From assembly GCA_016212795.1 (NCBI GenBank), contig JACRDT010000037.1, forward strand, positions 1 to 64,000: 64,000 bases of DNA, given 5' to 3'. The position numbers were made by a program, and so were the translations under genes. The notes beneath the pieces are model-generated. The model was not told the DNA's origin. It searched no databases and saw only the letters and a program-made list of their open reading frames with translations. This DNA is from Elusimicrobiota bacterium. GTDB taxonomy: Bacteria; Elusimicrobiota; Elusimicrobia; UBA1565; UBA9628. Below, one piece after another: positions 51,870 through 60,805 of this stretch; positions within the stretch are counted from its first letter, which is position 1; each line of letters begins with the position of its first letter.

Positions 51870-52636
51870 AGGCCGCCGAACCTCCGGTGGCGCTGGCCGT
51901 ACTCGGCCACGGCGGCCTCGAGCTGCTTGCGGCGGAAGTCCGGCCAGAACACGGGCGTCACGTAGAGCTCGGCGTAGGCGCACTGCCACGCCAGGAAATT
52001 CGACAGGCGCATCTCCCCGGAGGTCCGGATGACGAGGTCGGGGTCAGGCATCCCGGCCGTGTAGAGCCGAGACGAGATCGCCTCCTCGGTGACGTCCCGC
52101 ACGCCGGCCGCGACCATGGCGGCGACCGCGTCGACGATCTCCTGGCGGGCGCCGTAGTTCAGGGCGAGGTTCAGGTTGAGGCCCGTGTTGGCCTTGAGCG
52201 TGTCCACCGCCCTCAAAAGCTCGGCGCGGACCGCCTCGGGAAGGCCGTCGAGCCTTCCCAAGGCCCGGAGCCTCACGTTGTTCTTGTTCAGCCTGGCCGT
52301 CTCGCTGCGCAGGGCCTGGGCCATGATCTTCCAGAGCGCCGTCACCTCGCCCTGGGGCCTCAGCCAGTTCTCCGTCGAGAAGGCGTAGAGGGTCAGGTAC
52401 TGGATGCCGATCTCGCCCGCGGCCCGCACGATCTCCCGGACCGAGTCGACGCCGACCTTGTGGCCCGCGACCCTGGGCAGGCCCCGGGCCTTGGCCCAGC
52501 GGCCGTTCCCGTCCATGATGATGGCCACGTGCCGGGGGATCTCCGCCTGGCCGTTGCCCGAGAAGGACGCCCGCCCCGAGCCCTTGGGCGAGGGCCTGTC
52601 GACGCCCGGAGGGACGCCCGCGTGGTCTCTGGTCAA
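51866..52636 (-). CDS. uppS: Undecaprenyl diphosphate synthase
   Basis: 256 residues. HVAIIMDGNGRWAKARGLPRVAGHKVG carries the catalytic Asp, then TLYAFSTENWLRP, LNLNLALNYGARQEI and the PDPDLVIRTSGEMRLSNFLAWQCAYAELY block. Makes the C55 lipid carrier for wall and O-antigen. TTG 52636 overlaps the frr stop (TTGA). It adds about 25 residues before the usual domain start, and no later start has a better ribosome-binding site. Confidence 0.94.
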   Translation of the reverse strand: MTRDHAGVPPGVDRPSPKGSGRASFSGNGQAEIPRHVAIIMDGNGRWAKARGLPRVAGHKVGVDSVREIVRAAGEIGIQYLTLYAFSTENWLRPQGEVTALWKIMAQALRSETARLNKNNVRLRALGRLDGLPEAVRAELLRAVDTLKANTGLNLNLALNYGARQEIVDAVAAMVAAGVRDVTEEAISSRLYTAGMPDPDLVIRTSGEMRLSNFLAWQCAYAELYVTPVFWPDFRRKQLEAAVAEYGQRHRRFGGL

Positions 52637-53196
52637 ACGGTGGTGAGCTCCTTCTCCTTGATCTGCATCTCCTTCTCGATGCCGGCCATGTACTGGTCCG
52701 TGACCTTCTGGATCCTGGCCTCGGCGGCCTTCGCCTCGTCCTGGCTGATCTCCTTGCCCTTCTCGGCCTTTTTGACCTTCTCGATGGCCTCGTGGCGGTC
52801 GCCGCGCAGGGAGACCCGGAACTCCTCGCCGATGCGGCGCATGACCTTGACGAGCTCCTTGCGCCGATCCTCGGTCATGGGGGGGAGGTTCACCCGAAGG
52901 ACCTTGCCGTCGTTCTTGGGCATGGCGCCCAGGTCCGCCCTCTGCAGGGCCTTCTCGACGTCGCCGAGGATGGAGGGGTCGAACGGCCGGACCTCGAGGG
53001 TCTTCGCCTCGGGCACCGCGATGGCGGCGACGGCCTTGAGCGCCATCTGCTGCCCGTAGCACTCCACCTTGACCCCCTCGAGGATCTGGGGAGAGGCGCG
53101 GCCCGTGCGCATGGACGCGTACTCCTGGGCGAGCTTGGCGATGCGCTCCTTCATCTTGGCTTCCAGCTGCGAGAGGATGGGGTCTGTCTTGTTCAT
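52633..53196 (-). CDS. frr: Ribosome recycling factor
   Basis: 187 residues. YASMRTGRASPQILEGVKVECYGQQ, VRPFDPSILGDVEKAL and the NLPPMTEDRRKELVKVMRRIGEE blocks, then the helical domain end. Splits post-termination ribosomes with EF-G. Conserved position between pyrH and uppS, 10 bp after pyrH. Confidence 0.97.
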   Translation of the reverse strand: MNKTDPILSQLEAKMKERIAKLAQEYASMRTGRASPQILEGVKVECYGQQMALKAVAAIAVPEAKTLEVRPFDPSILGDVEKALQRADLGAMPKNDGKVLRVNLPPMTEDRRKELVKVMRRIGEEFRVSLRGDRHEAIEKVKKAEKGKEISQDEAKAAEARIQKVTDQYMAGIEKEMQIKEKELTTV

Positions 53197-53206
53197 AGGG
53201 GGGGGT

Positions 53207-53923
53207 TCACTCCGTGATGACGGTCCCGACCTTTTGGCCGCTGACGGCCCGGGCGATGTTGCCCTTCGTCGCGAGGTTGAACACGACCACCGGGAGGTGG
53301 TTCTCCATGCAGAGGGTGAGCGCCGTCGCGTCCATGACGCGCAGGCGGTTCTTGATCGAATCCATGAAGCGGATGTGCTCGAGCTTCCTGGCCTTCTTGT
53401 TGACGTGCGGGTCGTCGGTGTAGACCCCGTCGACCTTGGTCGCCTTGAGGAGGGCGCCTGCCTCGATCTCGACGGCCCGCAGCGCCGCGGCCGTGTCGGT
53501 CGTGAAGTAGGGGTTGCCCGTGCCGCCCGCGAAGATGACGATGCGCCCCTTCTCCATGTGCCGGATCGCGCGCCGCCGGATGTAGGCCTCGGCGACCTTC
53601 GGGATATCGATGGCGGTCTGGACGCGGGTGGCCACCCGCAGATGCTCCAGGGCGTCCTGCAGGGCGAGCGCGTTGATGATGGTGGCCAGCATCCCCATGT
53701 TGTCGGCCGTCACGCGCCCGATGGCCTCCCCCCGGTCCGTGGCGCCGCGCCAGATGTTGCCGGCGCCGACCACGATCCCGATCTGCGCCCCGGTGTCGTG
53801 GGCGGCCTTGATCTCAGAGGCGATCGACGAGAGGGAGCCCGGGTCGATCCCATGGCCGGACTCCCGGCACAGGGACTCACCCGAGAGCTTCAGGACGACG
53901 CGCGAATACCTTGTGGGCGTCAC
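53207..53923 (-). CDS. pyrH: UMP kinase
   Basis: 238 residues, hexameric bacterial UMPK of the amino-acid kinase fold. VVLKLSGESL, IVVGAGNIWRG, ADNMGMLATIINALAL, FAGGTGNPYFTTDTAAALRA and KVDGVYTDDP are the family blocks. Phosphorylates UMP to UDP. GTG 53923 overlaps the tsf stop (GTGA). Confidence 0.97.
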   Translation of the reverse strand: MTPTRYSRVVLKLSGESLCRESGHGIDPGSLSSIASEIKAAHDTGAQIGIVVGAGNIWRGATDRGEAIGRVTADNMGMLATIINALALQDALEHLRVATRVQTAIDIPKVAEAYIRRRAIRHMEKGRIVIFAGGTGNPYFTTDTAAALRAVEIEAGALLKATKVDGVYTDDPHVNKKARKLEHIRFMDSIKNRLRVMDATALTLCMENHLPVVVFNLATKGNIARAVSGQKVGTVITE

Positions 53924-54774
53924 TCGCCGAGCTGGTAGCGGACGAACCGCCTGACGACGACCTCCCCGCCGAGCTTCGCGCCGGCGGCCTTCACGAGGTC
54001 GGCCACGGACGCCTTGGGGTCGCGCACGCTCATCTGCTCGAGGAGGCAGAAGGCCTGGTAGAAGAGCTTGTTGATCTTGCCGTCGACGATCTTGGGGACC
54101 TGGGCCTCGGGCTTGCCCTCCTTGCGGACGACCTCGGTGTAGATATCGCGCTCCCGCTGGATGTCCGCGGGGGGGACGCTGTCGCGCTTGAGGTACTTGG
54201 CCGACGCGCCGACGATCTGGAGGTTGAGCTCCTTGGCGAGCTCGGCGAGCGCCTCGGAGGACGCCGCGGCCTCATTGGGCGCCGAGAGCTCGAGCAGGGC
54301 GCCCTTCTTGGCGCCGTGGTGGATGTAGCCGGCGACGAGCCCCGCCCCGGCGGGCTCGAAGCGCTCGAGGCGCCTGAAGGCCATGTTCTCCTTGAGCTTG
54401 GCGACCACGGGCTCGAGCATGCCCTGGGCCTGCGAGGGCTCGCGGATCTCGCCCGAGGCCGCCTTCTTGGCCAGCGCCTGGGCCAGGTCCGTGAACTCCG
54501 AGGTCTTGGCCACGAAATCGGTCTCGCAGTTGAGCTCGATGATGGCGCCGGCACTGCCGGCGCCGGCCTTCCCGTCGGAGGCGAAGGCGACCACGCCTTC
54601 CTTCGTCACCCGCGCCGCCCGCTTGGCCATGTCCGCCAGCCCCTTCTTGCGCAGCAAGGTCACGGCCTCCTCGATGCTCCCCTTGGATTCGTCCAACGCC
54701 CGCTTGCAGTCCATCATGCCCGCCCCGGTCTTGCTGCGCAGCTCGGCGATGAGTTCTTTGAGTTCCATGGTCAT
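53920..54774 (-). CDS. tsf: Elongation factor Ts
   Basis: 284 residues. N-terminal UBA-like domain (LRSKTGAGMMDCKRALDE) and the core motif NCETDFVAK that inserts into EF-Tu to release GDP. ATG 54774 has GAGG 8 nt upstream; the second ATG two codons later is also possible. Three bases separate it from the rpsB stop. Confidence 0.97.
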   Translation of the reverse strand: MTMELKELIAELRSKTGAGMMDCKRALDESKGSIEEAVTLLRKKGLADMAKRAARVTKEGVVAFASDGKAGAGSAGAIIELNCETDFVAKTSEFTDLAQALAKKAASGEIREPSQAQGMLEPVVAKLKENMAFRRLERFEPAGAGLVAGYIHHGAKKGALLELSAPNEAAASSEALAELAKELNLQIVGASAKYLKRDSVPPADIQRERDIYTEVVRKEGKPEAQVPKIVDGKINKLFYQAFCLLEQMSVRDPKASVADLVKAAGAKLGGEVVVRRFVRYQLGE

Positions 54775-54777
54775 GGG

Positions 54778-55626
54778 CTAGGCCTCTTCGACCTCGGCCG
54801 GCACGGCCGCCACGCCGCCCTCGACCGCCACCTCCTCGACGGCGGAAAGGCCGGCGGCCGAGGCGTCAGGCGCCTGCGAGCCGTCGGCTTCGGCCATCTG
54901 GGCCTCCACGTCGCCGCCGGTCGCCGCGTTCTTGGCGGCCTCGTAGGCGTTCTTGCCCTCGATGACGGCGTCCGCGATGAGCGAGCAGAAGAGCTTGATC
55001 GAGCGGGCGGCGTCGTCGTTGCCCGGGATGGGGTGGTCGATGAGGTCGGGGTCGCAGTCGGTGTCGCAGACCGCGGCGATCGGGATCTTCGCCCGGCGCG
55101 CCTCCGCCACCGCCAGGTCCTCCTCCACCGGATCGACCACGAACATCACGTCCGGAGGACGGGTCAGGGCCCGGATGCCGGTGAGCACCCGCAGGAGCCT
55201 GGCCTTCTCCTTGCTGAGCCTGGAGACCTCCTTCTTGGAGAGCACGGCGAAGATGCCGTCGGTCTCCCAGCGCTCGAGCTCCTCGAGCCTCTTGACGGAT
55301 TGGCGCAGCGTCGCGAAATTCGTCAGCGTCCCGCCGAGCCACTTCTCGGTGACGCAGGCCTCGCCGCAGCGGGCGGCCTCGGTCTTGACGATCTCCTGGG
55401 CCTGCTTCTTCGTGCCGACGAAAAGGAACAACTTCCCTTGCGCCGCGGCGTCCCGCACGAAGCCGTAGACCTTCTTGATCTCCTTCACGGTCTTCTGCAG
55501 GTCGATGATGTGTATGCTGTTCCTCTTGCCGAAGATGTACCGTCCCATCTTCGGGTTCCACCGGCGCGTCTGGTGGCCGAAGTGGACCCCGGCCTCGAGC
55601 ATCGCTTTCATTGAAACGTTTACCAT
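54778..55626 (-). CDS. rpsB: Ribosomal protein uS2
   Basis: 282 residues. [26 protein letters not shown] aligns with E. coli S2 from its first residue, so ATG 55626 is chosen over ATG 55641, which touches the AAGGAGG site. [17 protein letters not shown] and [20 protein letters not shown] blocks follow. An acidic, Ala/Glu-rich tail of about 55 residues extends past the core. A weak TATACT (minus, near 55775) could be the operon promoter, giving a leader that contains two hairpin elements. Confidence 0.96.
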   Translation of the reverse strand: MVNVSMKAMLEAGVHFGHQTRRWNPKMGRYIFGKRNSIHIIDLQKTVKEIKKVYGFVRDAAAQGKLFLFVGTKKQAQEIVKTEAARCGEACVTEKWLGGTLTNFATLRQSVKRLEELERWETDGIFAVLSKKEVSRLSKEKARLLRVLTGIRALTRPPDVMFVVDPVEEDLAVAEARRAKIPIAAVCDTDCDPDLIDHPIPGNDDAARSIKLFCSLIADAVIEGKNAYEAAKNAATGGDVEAQMAEADGSQAPDASAAGLSAVEEVAVEGGVAAVPAEVEEA

Positions 55627-55666
55627 GAGATCGTTACGCATCCTCCTTAATAATGGGGTTCACGGC

Positions 55667-55769
55667 GGCATTCCCCTCGGCGTCTCGCCTCCCCCGCGGC
55701 GAGGCATCCTCATGAAACGGCATCCGCCCCTCTACTGCTCGCCTCCCCGCGGGGGAGGCGAGCGATTAG
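55667..55769 (+). repeat. Two hairpin elements in the rpsB leader
   Basis: A short copy (55667-55711, CTCGCCTCCCCCGCGGCGAGG) abuts a full copy (55712-55769) that reads A-to-B on the plus strand, against rpsB transcription. TAAGGAGG, the rpsB ribosome-binding site, lies beyond them. Confidence 0.7.
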
Positions 55770-55782
55770 TATACTATATTCG

Positions 55783-56700
55783 CTAACGCTGCGGAAGGGC
55801 GGTTTCGGCGTACTCCTCCCAGGCGGCGCGCCGGCGCAGCATGTCCGAAAGCCCCTCGCGCGCGCCCCAGAGGGCCCGGCGCACGCGGCCCGCGACCTTG
55901 GCGGTCTCGAGCGACGACTCCTTGGGCCGCGGCGCGTGCCCCGCCGCACGGACGCTCGGCACGCCCACGAGCAGGGCGGCGTCGAGCCCGAAGACGGCCG
56001 CGACCTGGCGCGCGAACGCCAGGCGCGCCATGCGGTCGCTCCCCACCACGTGGAACACGCCGCCGGCGCCGCACGCGCAGAGATCCGCCACGACCTCGGC
56101 GAGGTTCTCGGCGTAGGTCGGGTTGTAGCGCACGTCGTCGGTAACCCTGAGCTGGCGGCCGGCCCCCAGGGCCGAGAGCACCTGCAGGACGAAGTTCTGC
56201 GGCCTCCACTGCCACCCGTAGACCCCCGAAGTGCGCACGACCAGGTGCCGCGGGTCCGAGGCCAGCAGGGCCTTCTCCACCCGGGCCTTCTGCCGGCCGT
56301 ACTCGTTGAGGGGGCTCGGAGGGTCGTCCTCGGCGTAGGACCCCTTGACGCCGTCGAAGACGTAATCCGAGGAGAAGTACGCCATGCGGGCCCCGACGGC
56401 CCGGCACTCCCGCTCCACGCGGAGCGCCGCCTCCACGTTGACCCGGGCCGTCTCCTCGGGGTGCGTCTCGCAGAAGTCGACATGGGGATTGGCCGCGGGC
56501 AGGGCCACGAGGCCGGGCCGATAGTCCCGCACCATCGACTCCACCTGGGACGCATCGGTGATGTCCAGCGGCCTAAAAGGACCGCCGGGGCGGCAATGGA
56601 GGTCCGCGCCGAGCGCCTGGACGCCTCGCCGCTCCCAGGCCCTGCAGAGCGCGTTGCCGATGAGCCCGCCCGCTCCCACGACCAGGACACGCTCGGCCAT
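55783..56700 (-). CDS. RfbD-like NAD(P)-dependent sugar reductase (extended SDR)
   Basis: 305 residues. Rossmann start VLVVGAGGLIGNALC, active-site YGRQKARVE (Y-x3-K), YFSSDYVFDG and a PLNEYGRQK region typical of dTDP-4-dehydrorhamnose reductase relatives. It probably reduces a 4-keto nucleotide sugar for the polysaccharide made by the genes to the right, but substrate is unproven. A TATAAT (minus, 56711-56706) ends 5 nt before ATG 56700, suggesting a leaderless mRNA. Divergent from the beta-barrel gene. Confidence 0.83.
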   Translation of the reverse strand: MAERVLVVGAGGLIGNALCRAWERRGVQALGADLHCRPGGPFRPLDITDASQVESMVRDYRPGLVALPAANPHVDFCETHPEETARVNVEAALRVERECRAVGARMAYFSSDYVFDGVKGSYAEDDPPSPLNEYGRQKARVEKALLASDPRHLVVRTSGVYGWQWRPQNFVLQVLSALGAGRQLRVTDDVRYNPTYAENLAEVVADLCACGAGGVFHVVGSDRMARLAFARQVAAVFGLDAALLVGVPSVRAAGHAPRPKESSLETAKVAGRVRRALWGAREGLSDMLRRRAAWEEYAETALPQR

Positions 56701-56705
56701 GCCTC

Positions 56706-56711
56706 ATTATA
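56706..56711 (-). promoter_or_regulatory. -10 box of the RfbD-like gene (leaderless)
   Basis: Perfect TATAAT on the minus strand, 5 nt from the ATG. The -35 region (TGTCAA) coincides with the complement of the divergent promoter's TTGACA. Confidence 0.45.
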
Positions 56712-56728
56712 GAAAGAATGCATTTCGA

Positions 56729-56758
56729 TTGACATCTTCTTGCCGTTTCATATATACT
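56729..56758 (+). promoter_or_regulatory. Sigma70 promoter of the beta-barrel gene
   Basis: TTGACA (56729-56734), 18-bp spacer, TATACT (56753-56758). Predicted start near 56765, 54 nt before ATG 56819. Confidence 0.7.
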
Positions 56759-56818
56759 CTCCGAGGTTTGCTGGAAGACATGAACACAATCAAACGCCAC
56801 CGTCACAAGGAGAAGGGA

Positions 56819-58153
56819 ATGTCATCGCGCCTCGCCACCGCCGTCCTGCTGTCCATCTGCGCCATCAGCCGAGCTTCAGCCGAATGGCAGCCGAACCTCA
56901 AGGTCGGGCAGTTGGAGATCCATCCGTCTTACGATCTCAAGAGTTCCTACGACGACAACATCTACCGCACCGCCCCGGACAAGGCCGACGGCACCCGCCA
57001 GGGCTGCCTGCCGGGCAACGCCGGCTCCTGCAGCGGCGGCGTCATCGGCTCCTGGCTCATGACCAACAACCTGGGCCTCAACCTCGTGCTGCCGGTCGCC
57101 GACATGCACAAGTTCAGCCTCGGCTACGGCATGAGCGCGGCCAACTACCAGCACGACCCGAAATCCAACAACGCCATCTCGCAGAACGTCAACGCCGCGT
57201 ATTCCTTCAAGGGCGCGGTGCTCAGCGCCGGGGCGTTCACCAGCTACGTCAACACCCAGGACCCGGCGTACAACCCGAACGCCAGGCCCATCACCGCGGC
57301 GGGCGCCACGGCGACGGGCGGGGAGCTGGTCAAACGCGAACACCGGTGGAACAACACGGTCGGCGGCAACGTCGAGTACGCGCTCGGCGACCAGTTCTTC
57401 TTCGGCGTGGACGGCTCCGACGCGCGCCAGAAGTACGTCGCCCCGGCCCTGGCCGCCACCCTGGACCGCTCCGAGCAGTCCTACGGCGTCAAGACCGGCT
57501 ACAAGATCCAGCCCAAGACCAGGGCCTTCGTCGCCGCGCACCGCACCCTGACCCACTACTCCTCCGGCCGCAGGGGCGCCAACCACAAGGGTTGGACGAC
57601 CGACTTCGGCGTGGAAGGCGAGCTGACCGGCAAGCTCAAGGGCCGGGTCCAGACGGGCTTCGCCCACCGCGCCTACGAGGACGACGGCGTCACGCCCGTC
57701 CCGTCGCCCGCCAGCAACAAGACCACGAACTGGACCTTCGGCGTGGGCCTGAACTACAAGCCCCTCGACAGGACGACCATCGACCTGTCGGCCACCCGCG
57801 GGCTCATCGACGCGACCGGGGTACGGTTCAACATATCGAACAGCCTCAATCTGGCCGTCAGCCACTCGATCGACAAGCTCACCGTCGGCGCCAGCGGCGG
57901 GCTGACCATCGACAAGTACGGCGACAGCCAGACGACCCCGGCGGGCACCGACCCCGTCACCCTCCTCCCGATCGGACGCTCGGCCAACCGGCGGGACGAC
58001 AGCTACACCGGCGGCGTCAGCGCCCAGTACCAGATCCAGAAGTGGCTCACCGCTTCCGTGGACTACAAGCACATGCGGCGCCATTCCATCTTCACCTGGG
58101 AATACAACTACAAGGCCAACATCACCACCCTGGGGCTCAAAGCGGCGTTCTAG
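56819..58153 (+). CDS. Outer-membrane beta-barrel protein, BBP2-like (exopolysaccharide locus)
   Basis: 444 residues. Signal peptide [20 protein letters not shown], then alternating amphipathic strands to a terminal TLGLKAAF. Contains YDDNIYR near the N-terminus, a motif common in barrels of exopolysaccharide and exosortase loci. Probably an outer-membrane channel or structural protein for glycan export (inference from context with gmd and the Wza/Wzc-like genes). ATG 56819 has AAGGAG 6 nt upstream; ATG 56780 is in frame but lacks one. Confidence 0.8.
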   Translation: MSSRLATAVLLSICAISRASAEWQPNLKVGQLEIHPSYDLKSSYDDNIYRTAPDKADGTRQGCLPGNAGSCSGGVIGSWLMTNNLGLNLVLPVADMHKFSLGYGMSAANYQHDPKSNNAISQNVNAAYSFKGAVLSAGAFTSYVNTQDPAYNPNARPITAAGATATGGELVKREHRWNNTVGGNVEYALGDQFFFGVDGSDARQKYVAPALAATLDRSEQSYGVKTGYKIQPKTRAFVAAHRTLTHYSSGRRGANHKGWTTDFGVEGELTGKLKGRVQTGFAHRAYEDDGVTPVPSPASNKTTNWTFGVGLNYKPLDRTTIDLSATRGLIDATGVRFNISNSLNLAVSHSIDKLTVGASGGLTIDKYGDSQTTPAGTDPVTLLPIGRSANRRDDSYTGGVSAQYQIQKWLTASVDYKHMRRHSIFTWEYNYKANITTLGLKAAF

Positions 58154-58155
58154 AA

Positions 58156-58215
58156 TTACTAGCCCCTCCCCCGCGGGGAGGGGCTAGTAGCGGGTGGGGG
58201 CCAGAGTCGTTTATT
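58156..58215 (-). repeat. Hairpin element between the beta-barrel gene and gmd
   Basis: B-to-A copy with arms ACTAGCCCCTCCCC/GGGGAGGGGCTAGT and A-end degraded to GTCGTTTAT. TTAAGGA after it serves gmd. Confidence 0.7.
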
Positions 58216-58230
58216 AAGGAAAGGGCCATC

Positions 58231-59319
58231 GTGGCAAAGCGGGCCTTCATCACGGGCATCACCGGGCAGGACGGGGCGTACCTCGCCGAACTCCTGCTGG
58301 CCAAAGGCTACGAGGTCCACGGCGTCAAGCGCCGCTCGTCCTCCTTCAACACGGGCCGCATCGACCACCTCTACCAAGACCCCCACGAGCGGGGGGCGCG
58401 CTTCTTCCTGCACTACGGGGACATGACCGACACGCCGGGGCTCCACCGGCTCATCGGCGAGATCCGGCCCGACGAGATCTACAACCTGGCGGCGCAAAGC
58501 CACGTCCAGGTCAGCTTCGAGGAGCCCGAGTACACGGCCAACGCCGACGCCCTCGGGACCCTGAGGCTCCTGGAATCCATCCGCATCCTCGGCCTGGCCA
58601 AGAAGGCCAAGTTCTACCAGGCCTCGACCTCCGAGCTCTTCGGGAACGTCGGCGAAAGCCCGCAGAACGAGTCGACCCCCTTCCACCCGCGCTCGCCCTA
58701 CGGCGTGGCCAAGATCTACGCCTACTGGATCACGGTGAACTACCGGGAAGCCTACGGCATCTTCGCCTGCAACGGCATCCTCTTCAACCACGAGTCCCCC
58801 GTCCGGGGCGAGACCTTCGTCACCCGCAAGATCACGATGGGGCTCTCGCGCATCAAGCTGGGCCTGCAGGACAAGCTCTATCTCGGCAACCTCGACGCCA
58901 AGCGCGACTGGGGCCACGCCAAGGACTTCGTCGAGATGCAGTGGCTCATGCTCCAGCAGGACAAGCCCGAGGACTTCGTCATCGCGACGGGCGTCCAGCG
59001 CTCCGTGCGCGCCTTCGTCGAGGCCGCGGCCCGGGAGCTGGGCATCCCCTTGCGCTGGAAAGGCAAGGGCCTGGCCGAGAAGGGCGTCGACGCCAGGACC
59101 GGCGAGACCGTCGTGGCCGTCGACCCCAGGTACTTCCGGCCCACCGAGGTCGAATCCCTCCTGGGCGACGCGGCCAAGGCGCGGCGCAAGCTTGGCTGGA
59201 AGCCGCGCGTGAAGTTCGCCGACCTGGTCCGCGAGATGGTCCAGGCCGACCTGCGCCTGGCCGAACGCGAAACCATGCTGCGCCGCGAAGGCTTCGGCAC
59301 CCGCCGCTACGGCGATTAG
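58231..59319 (+). CDS. gmd: GDP-mannose 4,6-dehydratase
   Basis: 362 residues. [27 protein letters not shown] at the NADP site, [18 protein letters not shown], the STSELFG Thr/Ser-Glu pair, and [20 protein letters not shown] with the Tyr-x3-Lys. [15 protein letters not shown] and [16 protein letters not shown] are diagnostic for GMD. Produces GDP-4-keto-6-deoxymannose, precursor of fucose, rhamnose or perosamine. GTG 58231 has AAGGA upstream. A remnant of a second gmd 3' end lies 1.4 kb downstream. Confidence 0.96.
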   Translation: MAKRAFITGITGQDGAYLAELLLAKGYEVHGVKRRSSSFNTGRIDHLYQDPHERGARFFLHYGDMTDTPGLHRLIGEIRPDEIYNLAAQSHVQVSFEEPEYTANADALGTLRLLESIRILGLAKKAKFYQASTSELFGNVGESPQNESTPFHPRSPYGVAKIYAYWITVNYREAYGIFACNGILFNHESPVRGETFVTRKITMGLSRIKLGLQDKLYLGNLDAKRDWGHAKDFVEMQWLMLQQDKPEDFVIATGVQRSVRAFVEAAARELGIPLRWKGKGLAEKGVDARTGETVVAVDPRYFRPTEVESLLGDAAKARRKLGWKPRVKFADLVREMVQADLRLAERETMLRREGFGTRRYGD

Positions 59320-59388
59320 CCGGGATTCCAGGCGCCACTGAATTCAACCGGGATTCCCGGCGCTATTGCGCTCTACCGGGATTCCCGG
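59320..59388 (+). repeat. Three 28-bp-phased CCGGGATTCCCGG palindromes (operator array)
   Basis: Copies begin at 59320 (one mismatch), 59348 and 59376, an exact 28-bp period. Each is a 13-bp palindrome with a central T. The third fills the spacer of the downstream promoter, so a dimeric repressor bound there would block transcription. Probable autoregulation of the ATPase/STAS pair. Confidence 0.75.
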
Positions 59389-59394
59389 TATAAT
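59366..59394 (+). promoter_or_regulatory. Operator-embedded promoter of the ATPase/STAS pair
   Basis: TTGCGC (59366-59371), 17-bp spacer occupied by the third palindrome, TATAAT (59389-59394). Transcription would start at about 59401, the first base of the GTG start codon. Confidence 0.65.
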
Positions 59395-59400
59395 AAGAGC

Positions 59401-60360
59401 GTGAAGATTCACATTCCTAACAGCGCGTTCCTGGGCAACATCGACCCATTCATCCGGGGATTCGACCCATCATCACCCGAAACACTCGAGATCACGGCGA
59501 ACGACAAATGGATCGCCATCCACCCCATCGTCCTGTCCATGCTCGCCGCGCTCGGCTCCACGCTGCGCCCGGAAGACATCCTCTGCCGGAAGCTGGAGGC
59601 CAAATCAAGGCATTACCTCGTTCGGATGGGCCTCTTCAAATCGCTCGGCATCCCGTCCGACATCTCCATCGTGGAACACGAGCCCGCGGGCAGGTTCATC
59701 CCCATCACCAGGGTCCGCACCTCGGACGAGTTGAGCAGGTTCATGGCCGAGATGATACCCCTCCTGCATCTCGAGCCGGGGCAAGCCAGGACCATCGGCT
59801 ACATCGTCAGCGAACTCGCGCGCAACGTCATCGAACACGCCGAGGCCGAACATGGCGCCCTGCTGTGCGCCCAATACTACAAGAAGAGCAACTCCATCCG
59901 CATCGGCATCGCGGACACCGGCGTGGGCGTCAAGGCGACCATCAGCCGCTCCCACGCCGCTGAGACCGACCTTGACGCCATCAGGCTCGCTCTCCAGCCC
60001 GGCATCACGGGCGCCACGCGCAGGGAGGGAGGGACAGAGCAGAACGCCGGAGCGGGGCTCTTCTTCATCAAATCCATCGCCAGCGTCAACCGCGATTTCT
60101 TCGCGATCTACAGCGGGAGCGGCCTCTTCAAACTGCTCAAGTCAACGTCCCTGAAGCCCCGCCTGAAGGCGGACCCCTTCGAGGACAGGCACTCCAAGGA
60201 GGGGGACCTTCCCTTCTGGCGAGGGACGGCGGTCGGAGCCGACATCACGCTCGACCAGACGGCGGAATTCTCGTCTCTCCTGGACGCCGTCGGCAACACC
60301 TACAGGGCGGCGGTCAGGGAACGCGTGAAAGCGCGCTACAAGCGGCCGCGATTCCTATGA
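59401..60360 (+). CDS. GHKL-type ATP-binding protein (anti-sigma/histidine-kinase-like ATPase)
   Basis: 319 residues. HATPase_c fold in the middle: N-box SELARNVIEHAE (about 137-148), G1 IADTGVGV, G2 EQNAGAGLFFIKSIA. No phospho-acceptor His domain, so it is not a complete sensor kinase. The N-terminal ~130 residues are of no family I recognise. ATGA overlap with a STAS-like gene suggests an SpoIIAB/SpoIIAA-like partner switch or a nucleotide-gated complex. AT content and codon use differ from the envelope genes around it, a sign of acquisition. GTG start immediately after the promoter, probably leaderless. Confidence 0.78.
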   Translation: MKIHIPNSAFLGNIDPFIRGFDPSSPETLEITANDKWIAIHPIVLSMLAALGSTLRPEDILCRKLEAKSRHYLVRMGLFKSLGIPSDISIVEHEPAGRFIPITRVRTSDELSRFMAEMIPLLHLEPGQARTIGYIVSELARNVIEHAEAEHGALLCAQYYKKSNSIRIGIADTGVGVKATISRSHAAETDLDAIRLALQPGITGATRREGGTEQNAGAGLFFIKSIASVNRDFFAIYSGSGLFKLLKSTSLKPRLKADPFEDRHSKEGDLPFWRGTAVGADITLDQTAEFSSLLDAVGNTYRAAVRERVKARYKRPRFL

Positions 60361-60656
60361 AACGCATCTCCATCCTCGAGAAAGCCGGAGCGTTCGCCGA
60401 GAACAAGGACGTGGCCCGGGACATCCGCCTTCAAGACATCCTCCCCGAGTTGGACAAGGGCTCGGAGGTCGTGCTCGACTTCGAGGGGGTCGACGCCGCG
60501 ACGCAGTCGTTCGTCCACGCGCTCATCAGCGACGTCATGAGGAAGCACGGCGGCTCGGCGTTGGACCTCATGGCCTTCAAGTCGTGCAACGAAGAGGTGA
60601 GGAAGATCATCAGCATCGTCGCGGACTACATGCAGGAGGGCATGGGCCCACCGTAG
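60357..60656 (+). CDS. STAS-like domain protein (DUF4325 type)
   Basis: 99 residues. The core VVLDFEGVDAATQSFVHALISDVM matches the DUF4325 pattern (hydrophobic strand, DF-x-GV, then T-x-SF helix). Such proteins are commonly encoded next to GHKL ATPases, as here with an ATGA overlap. The serine of TQSF would be the natural phosphorylation site if it works like an anti-anti-sigma factor, which is inference. No sigma factor is in the window. Confidence 0.75.
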   Translation: MKRISILEKAGAFAENKDVARDIRLQDILPELDKGSEVVLDFEGVDAATQSFVHALISDVMRKHGGSALDLMAFKSCNEEVRKIISIVADYMQEGMGPP

Positions 60657-60670
60657 AGCCTTGCGTAGGC

Positions 60671-60705
60671 TGCGCGCGGAACTCGCGCCGGCGCGAGTTC
60701 GCATA
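60671..60705 (-). repeat. Second-family hairpin repeat, diverged copy 3
   Basis: The minus strand contains GCGAAC and GTTCCGCGCGCAG around a long perfect stem (AACTCGCGCC/GGCGCGAGTT). The flanks match copies 1 and 2 on the right side only. Confidence 0.5.
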
Positions 60706-60712
60706 ACGCGCC

Positions 60713-60768
60713 CCTGGCCGAGCGCGAAGCCATGCTGCGCCAGGAAGACTTCGGCGCCCGTCGGGTCC
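60713..60768 (+). pseudogene. Remnant of a second gmd 3' end
   Basis: CTGGCCGAGCGCGAAGCCAT and the following bases align with the last ~55 coding bases of gmd (59257-59311) with about eight mismatches, in frame: LAEREAMLRQEDFGARR against [17 protein letters not shown]. The rest of the gene is missing, so this is a truncated paralogue bordering the acquired segment. Confidence 0.75.
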
Positions 60769-60776
60769 GTACTCTT

Positions 60777-60805
60777 TTGACAATATGTCCCAAATGTACG
60801 ACAAT
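60777..60805 (+). promoter_or_regulatory. Promoter of the DUF4143 ATPase (near-leaderless)
   Basis: TTGACA (60777-60782), 17-bp spacer, GACAAT (60800-60805). ATG 60814 lies 8 nt after the -10 box. Confidence 0.5.

Noticed and set aside
6337..58215. Classical REP/BIME elements mobilised by a RAYT transposase
   Set aside because: No RAYT or IS200/IS605-type transposase in the window and the GTAG/GGAG 5' foot of REPs is not consistently placed. Relationship remains possible but unproven.
59320..59388. CRISPR-like array (repeats at 28-bp period)
   Set aside because: Only three 13-bp palindromes with 15-bp gaps that are themselves partly similar, no cas genes, and overlap with a promoter. An operator array explains it better.
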